NCBI RefSeq assembly: GCF_007828035.1
Contig: NZ_VITV01000007.1
Location: 305,318 to 369,317, forward strand
Direction: 5' to 3'
DNA: 64,000 nt
DNA from: Nitrospirillum amazonense
Lineage (GTDB): Bacteria > Pseudomonadota > Alphaproteobacteria > Azospirillales > Azospirillaceae
This document shows positions 14,978 through 24,226 of this stretch, piece after piece. The notes below the pieces were generated by a model. The model made no database searches. It was not told the origin of the DNA and worked only from the letters and a program-made list of their open reading frames with translations. The first letter of the stretch is position 1; each line of letters opens with the position of its first letter. A program made the position numbers and the translations under genes.

Positions 14978-17080
14978 GTGAATGTAATATGTTTTTCCGA
15001 TAAGTTCTGCAATGTTATGCTGATTTTAATACTTGACAGCACTGCTCTGCTTAAGCTTGATTCCGTGTCATTTAACACTCCTCACAGGCTGTTAGTCCCA
15101 GCTGAGACTCACTCCGTCCTGATTAATAATACTCCCTTTCATCCATATATCTGTTCCGTCCTGCCATTGACGCAGCAGGAAATCGATGCCGGCCGAGTGG
15201 AAATCCACATGACGCGCGATGATGGCCGGACGGAACAACGCGACGCCTGGATCGGCACCATGGCGAGGCCGCCCCAATCATACACGGCTTTCTCCGTGCA
15301 GGCGCTTCGCCTCACGGCCGACCATCTCCTCGCCAGGGGGTTACCGCTTTCCCTCGCGCTCTCCCATGTCCATGCCATGGCCGCGGCCGCGCCACTCGAC
15401 GGTAAGGCGCTGAGCAATGGTGCCGGCATCGACGATCCGATCGCGGCGACAATCGCCCCCCACTTCGACACCATTCTCTATCGGACGGCCTATCCTGACC
15501 TTGGTGGGGCCGCCGGTGCGCTGTCTGACACCGCCTTGCTACTACACTATTGCAAAACCGGCTGGCGTGAAGGCCGCAACCCCAGCTCAACCTTCGACAG
15601 CCTCTTTTATTTGACATCCAACCCCGACGTGGCGGCCGCAGGCATCAATCCACTCTGGCATTACGTCGTGGCGGGCCGGGCCGAAGGCCGCCGTGCCCAG
15701 CCGGAGGATCGGCATGGACAGGCCATCCGGCGAATGCTTCCGGCGTTGCAACGGCGGGACGATGGCGAGCCCCCCCTGGCGATTACCAGGTTATCCCGCA
15801 CACGCCTAGCGGAGGCCGTGGCCGTTGATATCAGGGCCAGCACCGGCGGGTCGGAGCTTCATGCCTCCATACGCAGCGTTCGGGGCGTGGTCCTCGCCAT
15901 TAGCCACAGCCTAGACGCCCGCGCCATAGGTGGAAGGGTCATCCTCATCCCTTATGAGCGAAAGCGGTTCAACGCCCTTGGCTACACCTACATCCACATC
16001 CAGCCGGGCGTTCCATCCCTGTCGATCGACCGGGAAGGGGTGGCCGGTAGGTTGATTGAGGTAAGCGTGAACGGCATCCAGGCTGGGCTAACGGACTATG
16101 ACGAGCTTGCCCAGGTCCTCTCGGAAACCTTCAGTGACCGCGCTATAGACCGCGTGTTCACCATCCATGGCTTTCTGGGACATCGGATCGACGGGCTGAT
16201 CGCCCTACAGCAGGCGGTGCGAGCTGGCCGTAACTGGTTGTGGGTGCACGACTTCTCGTCCATCTGCGCCAACCACCTGCTGTTGCGCAACGACGTCTCG
16301 TTTTGCGGAGCGCCACCGCCAGACAGCCCGGCATGCCGCATTTGTCTCCACGGTGAAACGAGGAGTGCCCATTCCCGCCGCCTGGGAAGGCTGTTCGCCG
16401 CCATCGATTTGCAAGTGGTCGCGCCATCGCAGTCAGCACTCGACCTGTGGCGGAAGAGCACGCCGCTGCCGACGCTCCCGACAAGAGTCGTCCCGCTGAG
16501 CCGCTGGGTCGAGCAGGGTGCGCGCCATCTCCTTGATGACGAAGCCACCCTTGGCCTGCCCGGCGTTCCCGTCCGCGTTGCCTTCGTCGGCACGCCGACC
16601 TTCCACGAGGGCTGGGAAATTTTCGAGGAACTGGTCCAGGCGCTTCGTGTCTGCCCCAGCTATCGTCTACACCACATCGCCACGCCGGCCTGCTTCCGGC
16701 GCCTTTCCGGCGTAACTGAGGTGCCCGTCGTCGAAATGCAGGATGGCCTTCCCAACATTTCCGACGCCTTGAAGACCCACGGCATAGACTTGGTGCTGGT
16801 GCTGACTGTTTCGCCGGAAACCTTTTCCTTCAGCACCCGTGAAGCGCTGGCGGCAGGGGCGGACGTGGTGGCGCTTGATGATAGCGGCGATGCCGCCGCC
16901 ACGGTCTCGCAGCTGGGCCGTGGGCGGACGTTTGCCACCGACCGAGCGCTTCTAGAATTCTTCACCAGTTTCGACGCTGTCCATTATGTCCGTAGCCGTT
17001 TGCGGGAGGGGATCATGACGGGCCGGTTCGTTTATGACGCGGCGATGGCGATCCCCATTCCCGACGAGATGGGGGGCTAA
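14978..17080 (+). CDS. Large glycosyltransferase-like protein with N-terminal YxxxYPDL/HY repeats
   Basis: 700 residues. Residues 160-245 hold two copies of a repeat (ILYRTAYPDLGG..LLHYCKTGWREGRNP and LFYLTSNPDVAAAG..WHYVVAGRAEGRR), a module often placed ahead of glycosyltransferase domains in alphaproteobacteria. The C-terminal half looks GT-B-like (VRVAFVGTPTFHEGWEIFEELVQAL; VLVLTVSPETFSFSTREALAAGADVVALD). The sugar and acceptor are unknown. GTG at 14978 has a well-placed AAAGAGG site. The first 200 bases are clearly more AT-rich than surrounding genes, a sign of possible transfer. The next gene starts 3 bases after its stop. Confidence 0.75.
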   Translation: MNVICFSDKFCNVMLILILDSTALLKLDSVSFNTPHRLLVPAETHSVLINNTPFHPYICSVLPLTQQEIDAGRVEIHMTRDDGRTEQRDAWIGTMARPPQSYTAFSVQALRLTADHLLARGLPLSLALSHVHAMAAAAPLDGKALSNGAGIDDPIAATIAPHFDTILYRTAYPDLGGAAGALSDTALLLHYCKTGWREGRNPSSTFDSLFYLTSNPDVAAAGINPLWHYVVAGRAEGRRAQPEDRHGQAIRRMLPALQRRDDGEPPLAITRLSRTRLAEAVAVDIRASTGGSELHASIRSVRGVVLAISHSLDARAIGGRVILIPYERKRFNALGYTYIHIQPGVPSLSIDREGVAGRLIEVSVNGIQAGLTDYDELAQVLSETFSDRAIDRVFTIHGFLGHRIDGLIALQQAVRAGRNWLWVHDFSSICANHLLLRNDVSFCGAPPPDSPACRICLHGETRSAHSRRLGRLFAAIDLQVVAPSQSALDLWRKSTPLPTLPTRVVPLSRWVEQGARHLLDDEATLGLPGVPVRVAFVGTPTFHEGWEIFEELVQALRVCPSYRLHHIATPACFRRLSGVTEVPVVEMQDGLPNISDALKTHGIDLVLVLTVSPETFSFSTREALAAGADVVALDDSGDAAATVSQLGRGRTFATDRALLEFFTSFDAVHYVRSRLREGIMTGRFVYDAAMAIPIPDEMGG

Positions 17081-17083
17081 AGC

Positions 17084-19141
17084 ATGTCCAGAGTCCATTG
17101 CTTCACCAGCTTTACCTATACCTACCTGTCGAGGGCGCGAGTGCTGGTCCAAACCTTGCGCCAAGTCCATCCCGACTGGACCGTCTGGGCGCTGATCGTC
17201 GATGAACTGCCCGACTCCGTATCGGCAGCGGAGGCTCATGCCGGCTTTGACAAGGTGGTCTTCGCGCGCGACCTGGGCATTCCGTCCTTCGACAGCTGGA
17301 TTTTCCGTCATGACCTGGTGGAGGCCTGCACCGCCGTAAAGGGCAGGATGCTGGCGGAGATGCTGCGCCAAGGGTGCGAAACAGTGGTTTATTGCGACCC
17401 CGATATCGCGGTGTTTTCGGCCCTCGATGGGACGCTGGCCCGGCTCGACGGCGGATCGATCCTGCTCACCCCCCACCAGACGGAACCTAATGACACCTTG
17501 GCTGTCATCGCCGACAACGAGTTGGGCTCCTTGAAGTTTGGAACCTATAATCTTGGCTTCATAGCGGTTCGCAACGTTGAAGAAGGGCGCCGCTTCGCCG
17601 GTTGGTGGGCGGATATGTTGCGACTCGCGTGTTACGACGACCCGGCGAGCGGGTTCTTCACGGACCAGAAATGGTGCGACCTGGTCCCGGCGCTTTTTGA
17701 CGGGGTGCGCATCGAACGCGATCCGGGCTGCAACGTGGCCAGTTGGAACCTCAGCCGCCGACAACTGCGGATCACTGGCAACGGGGATATCCTGGTCAAC
17801 GGCAGCCCGTTGAAATTCTATCACTTCACCAAGGTCAATGGCGCCGGCGACGCCATGATCGACCGCTATGCGGGTGCCAACACGCATGTCCACGAAATCT
17901 GGCATTGGTACAAGCGCGCCATCGCGGCGCAGGAAATGCCGAGCATTCCTTCCGACTGGTGGGCTTTCGGCCGCTTTGACAACGGCATGCCAGTCTCCAA
18001 GCCGATGCGCCTGCCATTTCGGGAGGATCTGGGCCTGATGACCGCTTTTCCCCAGCCGCTGAAAACGGCAGGGGCTTCCTACCTCGACTGGCTGCGCCGG
18101 GAAAAACCGGAAATAGTCAGGGAGCAGGCTACCGGCTTCGTCGTATTGGGCATGCATCGCAGTGGAACTTCGGCCCTGGCGGGTTGCCTTGGCGGTCGCG
18201 GCGTTTGCGCCGGCGACCGTTTCATCCAGGCCAATGAAGACAATGCCGATGGCTATTGGGAGCACGAGGAACTCGTTGCGATCAACGATTTCGTGCTCTC
18301 CGCCGCCGGCACCGATTGGCATACGGTCGACGCCGTGTCAGCCGACCGGATCCGCGAAGGCGGGACGCGCTGGATGGACCGAGCGTCGGCGTTTCTGTCA
18401 AATATCTCTGGCGGGAGGTCCCTCTGGTTTATGAAGGATCCCCGGCTGTGCCGAACCCTGCCGTTCTGGCAACCTCTTCTGGATGCGCTTCCGACGCGGG
18501 TCTGCTACCTGCACGTCTTGCGCCACCCCGGCCCGGTGGCGCATTCGCTGGCGCGACGGAATAGATTGCTGGCAAGCCACTGCTACCTGCTTTGGGCGCT
18601 TTACAATTTGGAGGCGGAGCTGGGAACGCGCGGCCAGCCGCGCGTTTGGCTGGACTTCGACGCCATGGTGGCGGGCGGCGACCAAGTAGTCTTCTCGGCT
18701 ATCGGGAAGCACTTGCCGGAGAACCACGGCCTGGACCTGGGGCGCGGGTGCGAAAGGAACATCATCCGGCCCGAACTGGTTCACGGCGTTGGTTCGGACG
18801 ATAGGGACGCCAACAGGCGGGATGCCAACGGGCTGTTCGACATCGCGCGACTGTACGATCTGATGGCCGCGTTGCGTGAAAACGACGGGCAGGCGGCCTT
18901 GTTGGCGGAAATCGACGCGTTGCGCGACCAAATCGTCGGACAGGTGCGGGCCTATCGTTCCCTTCTGATCGATCATGAACGTGACGACCTGCGAGCAAGG
19001 GCCGACGCGATGGCCATCCAGGCGCAGCAGCGGCTGGAACTTTGGCGGCGGACGGACGAACAGTTGAGGGTGATCACGGAACAGCGGGATCGCGTCCTGC
19101 GCCTACTGCGGGAACAAACCACCACGCCGGCGGAACCATGA
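17084..19141 (+). CDS. Glycosyltransferase-sulfotransferase fusion protein
   Basis: 685 residues in three parts. Residues 1-290: a nucleotide-sugar transferase-like domain (TSFTYTYLSRARVLVQTLRQ; VVYCDPDIAVF with a DPD metal site; GTYNLGFIAV; FTDQKWCDLVPALF; KFYHFTKVNG). Residues about 347-610: a sulfotransferase domain (GFVVLGMHRSGTSALAGCL as PAPS loop; CYLHVLRHPGPVAHSLARRN). Residues about 610-685: a charged coiled coil. It is co-transcribed with the upstream gene (3-base gap). It could build and sulfate a surface glycan, but this is inferred. Confidence 0.8.
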   Translation: MSRVHCFTSFTYTYLSRARVLVQTLRQVHPDWTVWALIVDELPDSVSAAEAHAGFDKVVFARDLGIPSFDSWIFRHDLVEACTAVKGRMLAEMLRQGCETVVYCDPDIAVFSALDGTLARLDGGSILLTPHQTEPNDTLAVIADNELGSLKFGTYNLGFIAVRNVEEGRRFAGWWADMLRLACYDDPASGFFTDQKWCDLVPALFDGVRIERDPGCNVASWNLSRRQLRITGNGDILVNGSPLKFYHFTKVNGAGDAMIDRYAGANTHVHEIWHWYKRAIAAQEMPSIPSDWWAFGRFDNGMPVSKPMRLPFREDLGLMTAFPQPLKTAGASYLDWLRREKPEIVREQATGFVVLGMHRSGTSALAGCLGGRGVCAGDRFIQANEDNADGYWEHEELVAINDFVLSAAGTDWHTVDAVSADRIREGGTRWMDRASAFLSNISGGRSLWFMKDPRLCRTLPFWQPLLDALPTRVCYLHVLRHPGPVAHSLARRNRLLASHCYLLWALYNLEAELGTRGQPRVWLDFDAMVAGGDQVVFSAIGKHLPENHGLDLGRGCERNIIRPELVHGVGSDDRDANRRDANGLFDIARLYDLMAALRENDGQAALLAEIDALRDQIVGQVRAYRSLLIDHERDDLRARADAMAIQAQQRLELWRRTDEQLRVITEQRDRVLRLLREQTTTPAEP

Positions 19142-19178
19142 GGCTCTCCGTCGGGACAGACTTTCCCGGGGAATAGGA

Positions 19179-19928
19179 TCAGACGGACGCGCTGGCCAGC
19201 GCCCCCTGGGCCAGCAGCGTGTGCAGCATGGCCTGTAAGTCCAGCTTCGGTTCCACCAGCAGGCCGGCCTCGGCCGCTTGAGTTAGCATGTCGCCATTCA
19301 GCAGCGACTGGATGGCGGCGGCAGCCCCGGGCGGTAGCGAGACGCAGACGATGCCGTCGGCCGGGCGCAGCACCAGCACCTCGCCATCCGCGGCGTCCGG
19401 TGCCGGCGGCACCCAGGTCTCATCCTCCTGCGCCTGGCGCCACAGGGGCAGCACGTCATGCCCCAGCCACAGCACCCGAGCGGCCGGATGGGGGATGAAG
19501 CGCAGCCGGGCATAGTCGCCGGGGGGGAAGGCCGTCAGTTGCTCCACCGTCAAGACGGGGGCGTCGGCGGCGAAGTAGGCCTCCATCACCGCCCATTCCA
19601 GGCGCGCCATGTCCGCCGCCCCAGTGTCCAACGGCGCCAGCGCCGCGGGGAAGCCGCCGCCGTAGGCCGCCAGTTGCGGCCGCGTGGGCGGGTGGGCGCG
19701 CACAAAATCCAGGGCCGCCGTGCGGAAGGCCGGCACGCCCATCAGCCGCAAGGTGACGGGGAAGGCGGTGGCCAGTGCCTCCGCCAAGGATTGCTGGACG
19801 TTGGCGCGATAGATTTTCAGCCGCGCCCCGGCCACCGCGCCGGGGGCGAGGTCTATTCCGGCCCCGCCCTCACCGCCGCCGGCGGCCAACAGGGCCCGCT
19901 GCATCTGTTGCTGGAAGGCCTCAAGCAT
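19179..19928 (-). CDS. bufC: DUF2063 partner protein of the MNIO enzyme (copy 2)
   Basis: 249 residues with the DUF2063 N-terminus: [14 protein letters not shown], then [35 protein letters not shown] and [16 protein letters not shown]. The second domain ([27 protein letters not shown]) is also family-like. The frame is open far upstream inside the DUF692 gene, but ATG at 19928 overlaps that gene's stop by 8 bases and starts the homologous region. It is the last gene of the second bufferin operon. It presumably presents the precursor to the iron enzyme. Confidence 0.88.
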   Translation of the reverse strand: MLEAFQQQMQRALLAAGGGEGGAGIDLAPGAVAGARLKIYRANVQQSLAEALATAFPVTLRLMGVPAFRTAALDFVRAHPPTRPQLAAYGGGFPAALAPLDTGAADMARLEWAVMEAYFAADAPVLTVEQLTAFPPGDYARLRFIPHPAARVLWLGHDVLPLWRQAQEDETWVPPAPDAADGEVLVLRPADGIVCVSLPPGAAAAIQSLLNGDMLTQAAEAGLLVEPKLDLQAMLHTLLAQGALASASV

Positions 19929-20838
19929 GGGCCGCCACCCCGTCCAGCAACGACTGGGCGTGGGCCGCCTCCCCCAGCAGCACCTCCAGCGGCGGCACGT
20001 CCATGTCCCATTCCACCAGCACCGGCAGCGGCCCGGTACGGGACAGCACGCCGGCCAGCAAGTCCCAGACGGTGTCCGACACCCGGCTGCCATGGTCGTC
20101 GATCAGCACCACGCCGCCGGCCCCCGCGTCCGGGCCCACCCAGGGGGCGAAGGCCTCGCGCCGATGGCCGGCCACATGAATCTCGCCCACCGCCTCCAAC
20201 GGGAAATCCGCCAGATAGGCGGCGGCGTCGAAGCCCAGATTGTGGGCGCAGACCACCACGTTGTTCACATCCAGCAGCAGGCCGCAGCCGGTGCGTGCCA
20301 CCAGATCCGCCAGGAACTGCGGCTCGGGAATGGTCTCCACCCCCGGCGGCAGGATCAGCGGCATGTAGAGGGAGGGATTCTCCACCAGCAGGCGGCGGCC
20401 CAGGACATCCTGGGCATGGGCGATGTTGATCGCCACCACGTCCCGCGTCTCCGCCGTCAGCGGCAGGGGCAGCAAATCGTTGAGGTAGGCGCCGCCGGTG
20501 CCGGTCCAGGCCAGGTGGTCGGAGATCTGGTCAGGCTGCAGCCGGTCGTACAGCTGACGCAGATTGGCCAAATGATTGGCATCCAGCCCGGCGGCGCTGC
20601 CCAGGGACAGCCCGACCCCATGGCAGGACAGGGCGTAGTCGCGGCGGATGGTTTCCAATGCCGCCAAACGCGGCCCACCCGCGACCAGATAGGTTTCGCT
20701 GTGCACCTCCACCCAGGCCACGTCCGGCCGCTCCCCGCTCAGGAAAGCCGGGACGTGCGGGTGGCGCAGGCCGATACCGGCGCGGCGCGGCAGGGTAACC
20801 GCCGGGGTGGCGCCCGGGGCCGGGGCGGCGGTGTCCAT
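19921..20838 (-). CDS. bufB: DUF692 multinuclear iron oxidase (MNIO), bufferin maturation (copy 2)
   Basis: 305 residues with the same motif series as the first copy: [46 protein letters not shown] and [11 protein letters not shown] at 20838 was preferred over a GTG at 20856 because an AGAAGGG site stands just before it. It begins 30 bases after the DUF2282 gene and overlaps the DUF2063 gene by 8 bases. It presumably modifies Cys residues of the precursor encoded just upstream. Sequence divergence from the 2049-2897 copy suggests old paralogues or separate acquisition, not a recent duplication. Confidence 0.92.
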   Translation of the reverse strand: MDTAAPAPGATPAVTLPRRAGIGLRHPHVPAFLSGERPDVAWVEVHSETYLVAGGPRLAALETIRRDYALSCHGVGLSLGSAAGLDANHLANLRQLYDRLQPDQISDHLAWTGTGGAYLNDLLPLPLTAETRDVVAINIAHAQDVLGRRLLVENPSLYMPLILPPGVETIPEPQFLADLVARTGCGLLLDVNNVVVCAHNLGFDAAAYLADFPLEAVGEIHVAGHRREAFAPWVGPDAGAGGVVLIDDHGSRVSDTVWDLLAGVLSRTGPLPVLVEWDMDVPPLEVLLGEAAHAQSLLDGVAAHA

Positions 20839-20868
20839 GGGCGCCCTTCTGTCCACGGGGCCGGCCGT

Positions 20869-21186
20869 TCAGTCTTGCGCCGGCTTCGGCACGGCCGCCT
20901 TGGGGGGCTTGCCCACGCCCTTGAATGGTTTCAGCTTGCCGCCCATGGTCTTGCACTCGCCCTTGGCCACGTCGAGGTATTCCTGGCCGTCGTAGTCCAC
21001 CTTGGACATGGCGCCGCAATCGTGGGTGCCGGCGGCCGACGCGCAGGAATTCTCCCCCGCCTTGGCGACGCCGTAGCACTTTTCCCGCCCCGGGGCCAAG
21101 GGGGCGTCGTGCGCCGCGGCGCTGAGCGCCGTCAGGGCGCCGGCCAGGGCCAAGGCTGCGGTCAGGGCGGTGGTTCGGTCGGTCAT
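20869..21186 (-). CDS. bufA: Bufferin precursor peptide, DUF2282 family (copy 2)
   Basis: 105 residues: signal peptide (TDRTT, then an Ala/Leu-rich stretch ending [10 protein letters not shown]) and a mature part that begins [14 protein letters not shown] like copy 1. It has four Cys with spacings of 10, 8 and 20 residues, against 10, 6 and 20 in copy 1. It also carries a Lys/Pro-rich tail after the last Cys ([20 protein letters not shown]) that copy 1 lacks. ATG at 21186 follows an AAGGATG site; a TTG at 21204 is also in frame. It heads the DUF692-DUF2063 operon and is divergent from the yceI genes. Confidence 0.88.
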   Translation of the reverse strand: MTDRTTALTAALALAGALTALSAAAHDAPLAPGREKCYGVAKAGENSCASAAGTHDCGAMSKVDYDGQEYLDVAKGECKTMGGKLKPFKGVGKPPKAAVPKPAQD

Positions 21187-21490
21187 CAGGCCATCCTTCG
21201 GCAAAGATGGGCGCCATCGCGCGCCCCCGGGGCCGCCCCGCTGGGGGCGAGCCCGCAGACCCTACGCCCTTTGGCGCCGCGACAAAACCCCTGCCTTGCG
21301 TGTGAAATCGACGCGGTGAGGGCACGATTGGTGCGACGAATGGAACAATGAATTCCAGGTGACCTTGATTGTGGGCAAGGGCGGCGCGACTTAGATTAGG
21401 CCCGTACCGCCGGTCACCACCCGTCCCACGGGTGGCGGCCGGCGTTCCCTCCTCCTCGGCCGTCCGGCCTGCTTCCACAAGGACCATCCC
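21187..21490. other. Divergent intergenic region between bufA copy 2 and yceI
   Basis: 304 bases without a gene. It should hold the promoters of both the second bufferin operon and the yceI-cytochrome group. No confident promoter or operator was identified. I saw no motif shared with the region upstream of the first bufA. Confidence 0.5.
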
Positions 21491-22099
21491 ATGAAGCGCA
21501 TTCCCGCCCTGATGCTGGCCGCCGCCCTGTTGGCCGCCCCCGCCACGGCCCTGGCCCAGGCGACCACCGATCTCAGCAAGGTCGAAGGTGGCCACTTCAC
21601 CCTGGACAAGAGCCACGCCAAGGTGGTGTTCGCCATCACCCACTTCGGCTTCTCCACCTACTACGGCGCCTTCCCGGATCTGGAAGGCACGCTGGACTTC
21701 GACCCCAAGGCGCCGGCCAAGAGCAAGCTGGACGTGACCATCAACGTGAAGGGCCTGGCCACCGCCAACCCGAAGCTGGATGAGCACCTGAACAGCCCGG
21801 ACTTCTTCGACACCGCCAAGTTCCCGACCGCCACCTTCAAGACCACCAAGATCGAGGTGACCGGCGCCACCACCGGCAAGATCACCGGCGACCTGACCCT
21901 GCACGGCGTGACCAAGCCCGTGACCCTGGACGCCAGCTTCCACGGCGGCGGCAGCAACCCCATGACCAAGGCCTATGTCGTCGGCTTCGACGCCAAGGCG
22001 CAGGTGAAGCGGTCCGAATTCGGCGTCGACAAGTACGTGCCCTACGTCGGCGACGAAGTCGAACTGCTGATCAGCGGTGAATTCGACCGCGCCCAGTAA
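21491..22099 (+). CDS. YceI-family periplasmic protein (1 of 3)
   Basis: 202 residues. Signal peptide KRIPALMLAAALLAAPATALAQ, then a YceI lipocalin-like domain (FTLDKSHAKVVFAITHFGFSTYYGAF; GTLDFDPKAPAKSKLDVTINVKGLAT; ITGDLTLHGVTKPVTLDASFHG). YceI proteins bind long isoprenoid or fatty ligands in the periplasm. The cytochrome b561 gene follows 47 bases later, a common pairing. It is divergent from the second bufferin operon, which may share control. Confidence 0.93.
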   Translation: MKRIPALMLAAALLAAPATALAQATTDLSKVEGGHFTLDKSHAKVVFAITHFGFSTYYGAFPDLEGTLDFDPKAPAKSKLDVTINVKGLATANPKLDEHLNSPDFFDTAKFPTATFKTTKIEVTGATTGKITGDLTLHGVTKPVTLDASFHGGGSNPMTKAYVVGFDAKAQVKRSEFGVDKYVPYVGDEVELLISGEFDRAQ

Positions 22100-22146
22100 T
22101 AGCGTTACTATCCATCGCGTTATCGGACTGAAGGGGGAGCCGGACC

Positions 22147-22719
22147 ATGACCATCGCGGCGCGTTACAACAGCGTGGCCATCCTGGTCCATTGGCTGACC
22201 GTCATCGCCATCCTTGCCCTGTTGATCATGGGCTGGACAATGACGTCGCTGCCGCCCGGCTCCCCCGACCAGTTCAAGCTGTTCCAGTTGCACAAGTCGG
22301 TGGGCATCACCGTGCTGGCCCTGACCCTGTTCCGGGCGGCCTGGCGTCTGGCCCATCGGCCCCCACCCCTGCCGGCCCACATGCCGGCGTGGGAGAAGTG
22401 GGCCGCCCACCTGGGCCATGCCGGCCTGTACGCCCTGCTGCTGGGCATGCCGCTGACCGGCTGGGCGGTCGTCTCCACCTCGAAATTCAACATCCCGACC
22501 GTGCTGTACGGCCTCATCCCCTTCCCCCACATGCCCGTCCTGGCCGACCTGGAGAACAAGGCGCCGATCAACGACGTGGTGTCGGAGGCGCACGAGCTGG
22601 CCGCCTGGATCCTGGTGGCCCTGGTGGTGGTCCACGCCCTGGCGGCGCTGCGCCACCACTTCCTGGTCAAGGATGATGTGCTGACGCGTATGGTTCCCCG
22701 TTTCGGCCGCCGGGCCTAA
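22147..22719 (+). CDS. Cytochrome b561-family membrane protein
   Basis: 190 residues with four membrane spans. Haem-ligand His candidates are in SVAILVHWLTVIAI, LFQLHKSVGITVLAL, HLGHAGLYALLLG and LVALVVVHALAALRHHF. Members carry b-type haem and pass electrons across or within the inner membrane, often next to YceI proteins. It probably forms a transcription unit with the flanking yceI genes (47 and 38 base gaps). Partner and donor are unknown. A GGGGGAGCC site lies before the ATG. Confidence 0.93.
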   Translation: MTIAARYNSVAILVHWLTVIAILALLIMGWTMTSLPPGSPDQFKLFQLHKSVGITVLALTLFRAAWRLAHRPPPLPAHMPAWEKWAAHLGHAGLYALLLGMPLTGWAVVSTSKFNIPTVLYGLIPFPHMPVLADLENKAPINDVVSEAHELAAWILVALVVVHALAALRHHFLVKDDVLTRMVPRFGRRA

Positions 22720-22757
22720 GTCCCCGGCCACCCTTTCCAAGACTGAGGATGCCCATC

Positions 22758-23336
22758 ATGAAGTTCCTCGCCCCGCGCGTTGCCACCACCTGGGCCGCCA
22801 CCGCCCTGGGCGCCCTGCTGCTGGCCGGCCCGGCGTCGGCCGCCGGCTGGACCGTGGACACCGCCCACAGCAAGCTGAGCTTCACCGGCAGCCAGAGCGG
22901 CACCGCCTTCAGCGGCCAGTTCACCCGCTGGGATGCCACCATCGATTTCGACCCGGCCAACCCGGCCACCGGCCACGCCACCGTCACCATCGACATGGCC
23001 AGCGCCAAGACCGGCGATGTGCAGAAGGACCAGTCCCTGCCGGAAGCCGACTGGTTCAGCACCAAGGCCTTCCCCAAGGCGGTGTTCGAGGCCACCAGCT
23101 TCAAGGCCAAGGGCGGCAACCAGTATGACGCGGTGGGCACCCTGACCATCCGCGGCATCAAGAAGGACGTGACCCTGCCCTTCACCCTGGACGTGGCCGG
23201 CGGCAAGGCCCATGCCGTGGGCAAGCTGGATCTGGTGCGCACCGACTACGGCGTGGGCCAGGGCGCCTGGGGCGACGGCAAGATGGTGGCTCTGGCCGTC
23301 AGCGTCACCGTCGATCTGAACGCCACCGCCAAGTAA
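22758..23336 (+). CDS. YceI-family periplasmic protein (2 of 3)
   Basis: 192 residues. Signal peptide ending GPASAAG, then the YceI pattern GWTVDTAHSKLSFTGSQSGTAFSGQF, TIDFDPANPATGHATVTIDM and GTLTIRGIKKDVTLPFTLDV. ATG at 22758 was chosen over 22749 because the GAGGATG site is too close to the latter. It is more like the third yceI gene than the first. A terminator-like hairpin follows at 23366. The predicted ligand is hydrophobic, by family. Confidence 0.92.
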   Translation: MKFLAPRVATTWAATALGALLLAGPASAAGWTVDTAHSKLSFTGSQSGTAFSGQFTRWDATIDFDPANPATGHATVTIDMASAKTGDVQKDQSLPEADWFSTKAFPKAVFEATSFKAKGGNQYDAVGTLTIRGIKKDVTLPFTLDVAGGKAHAVGKLDLVRTDYGVGQGAWGDGKMVALAVSVTVDLNATAK

Positions 23337-23365
23337 GCCGTATAAGGGCAGGCGCGTGAACGGGG

Positions 23366-23402
23366 CGGCCCCGGCGCGATGGCGTCCGGGGCCGTTCGTT
23401 TT
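23366..23402 (+). terminator. Rho-independent terminator after the second yceI
   Basis: CGGCCCCGG (23366-23374) pairs with CCGGGGCCG (23386-23394) and is followed by TTCGTTTT. It separates the first three genes of the yceI group from the third yceI gene. Confidence 0.7.
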
Positions 23403-23493
23403 ACAGCGTATGCTACGCCGGGTCGCAGGCCCCGCCGCCGGCCCGTCGATTACCATGGGGGACCGCCGCACCGCATTCCTGGAGGCCGTTCCC

Positions 23494-24078
23494 GTGACCC
23501 CGCGCCCATCCATCCTGACCCCCGTCCTGTCCATCCTGATGCTGGCCGCCCTGCTGTTGCCCGCGCCCGCCGGGGCCGCGACCTGGACCGTAGACAAGGA
23601 AGAAAGCGTGCTGGGGTTCATCGGCAAGCAGAGCGGCAAGGAATTCACCGGCCGCTTCGGCCGCTGGAACGCCGCCATCGACTTCGACCCCGCCGACCCC
23701 GCCGCCAGCCATGCCAAGGTGACCATCGCCATGGGCAGCGCCACGATCGGCGACGCGGAAAAGGACCAGGCCTTGCCCGGCGAAGACTGGTTCAATATCC
23801 AGGCCTTCCCCGACGCGGTGTTCGAGGCCACGACCTTCCGCGCCAAGGGCGGCAACCAGTATGACGCGGTGGGCACCCTGACCATCCGGGGCATCAGGAA
23901 GGATGTCGTCCTGCCCTTCACCCTGGACATCACCGATGGCAAAGCCCACGCCGTGGGCCGGCTGGACCTGGTGCGCACCGACTATGACGTCGGCGGACAC
24001 GGCCTGTTCAGCAAAGGCCGGACGGTGGACCTGAACGTGGCGGTGGTCGTCGATCTCATGGCCACGGCCCAGCCCTGA
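23494..24078 (+). CDS. YceI-family periplasmic protein (3 of 3)
   Basis: 194 residues from a GTG at 23494 that has a GGAGG site eight bases upstream. The frame is open to 23356, but that leader overlaps the terminator region. Signal peptide PRPSILTPVLSILMLAALLLPAPAGAA, then WTVDKEESVLGFIGKQSGKEFTGRFGRW and GTLTIRGIRKDVVLPFTLDI. It is clearly a paralogue of the 22758-23336 gene, with a divergent end (VGGHGLFSKGRTVDL). It may be transcribed separately. A periplasmic hydrophobic-ligand role is inferred. Confidence 0.88.
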   Translation: MTPRPSILTPVLSILMLAALLLPAPAGAATWTVDKEESVLGFIGKQSGKEFTGRFGRWNAAIDFDPADPAASHAKVTIAMGSATIGDAEKDQALPGEDWFNIQAFPDAVFEATTFRAKGGNQYDAVGTLTIRGIRKDVVLPFTLDITDGKAHAVGRLDLVRTDYDVGGHGLFSKGRTVDLNVAVVVDLMATAQP

Positions 24079-24226
24079 CCACCGCCCATTACCAAAGGGT
24101 AGCCCCAGCGACGCATTGGAGGAAGGCCGCTACGGCCATGATGCAGCGCAAAGACTGCGCCATTTCATTGGGTTATCTTTTCCCGGAACGGCCCCGACGG
24201 ATCCATTGAGAAGAGAGCCCCGCCCC

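Noticed and set aside
19928..20093. N-terminal extension of the second DUF2063 protein
   Set aside because: The Cys/Trp/Arg-rich extension is the DUF692 gene read in another frame; the ATG at 19928 begins the family domain.
21340..21400. Possible promoter TTGATT / TAGATT before the first yceI gene
   Set aside because: The spacing of about 21 bases is too long for a standard promoter, so it was not listed.
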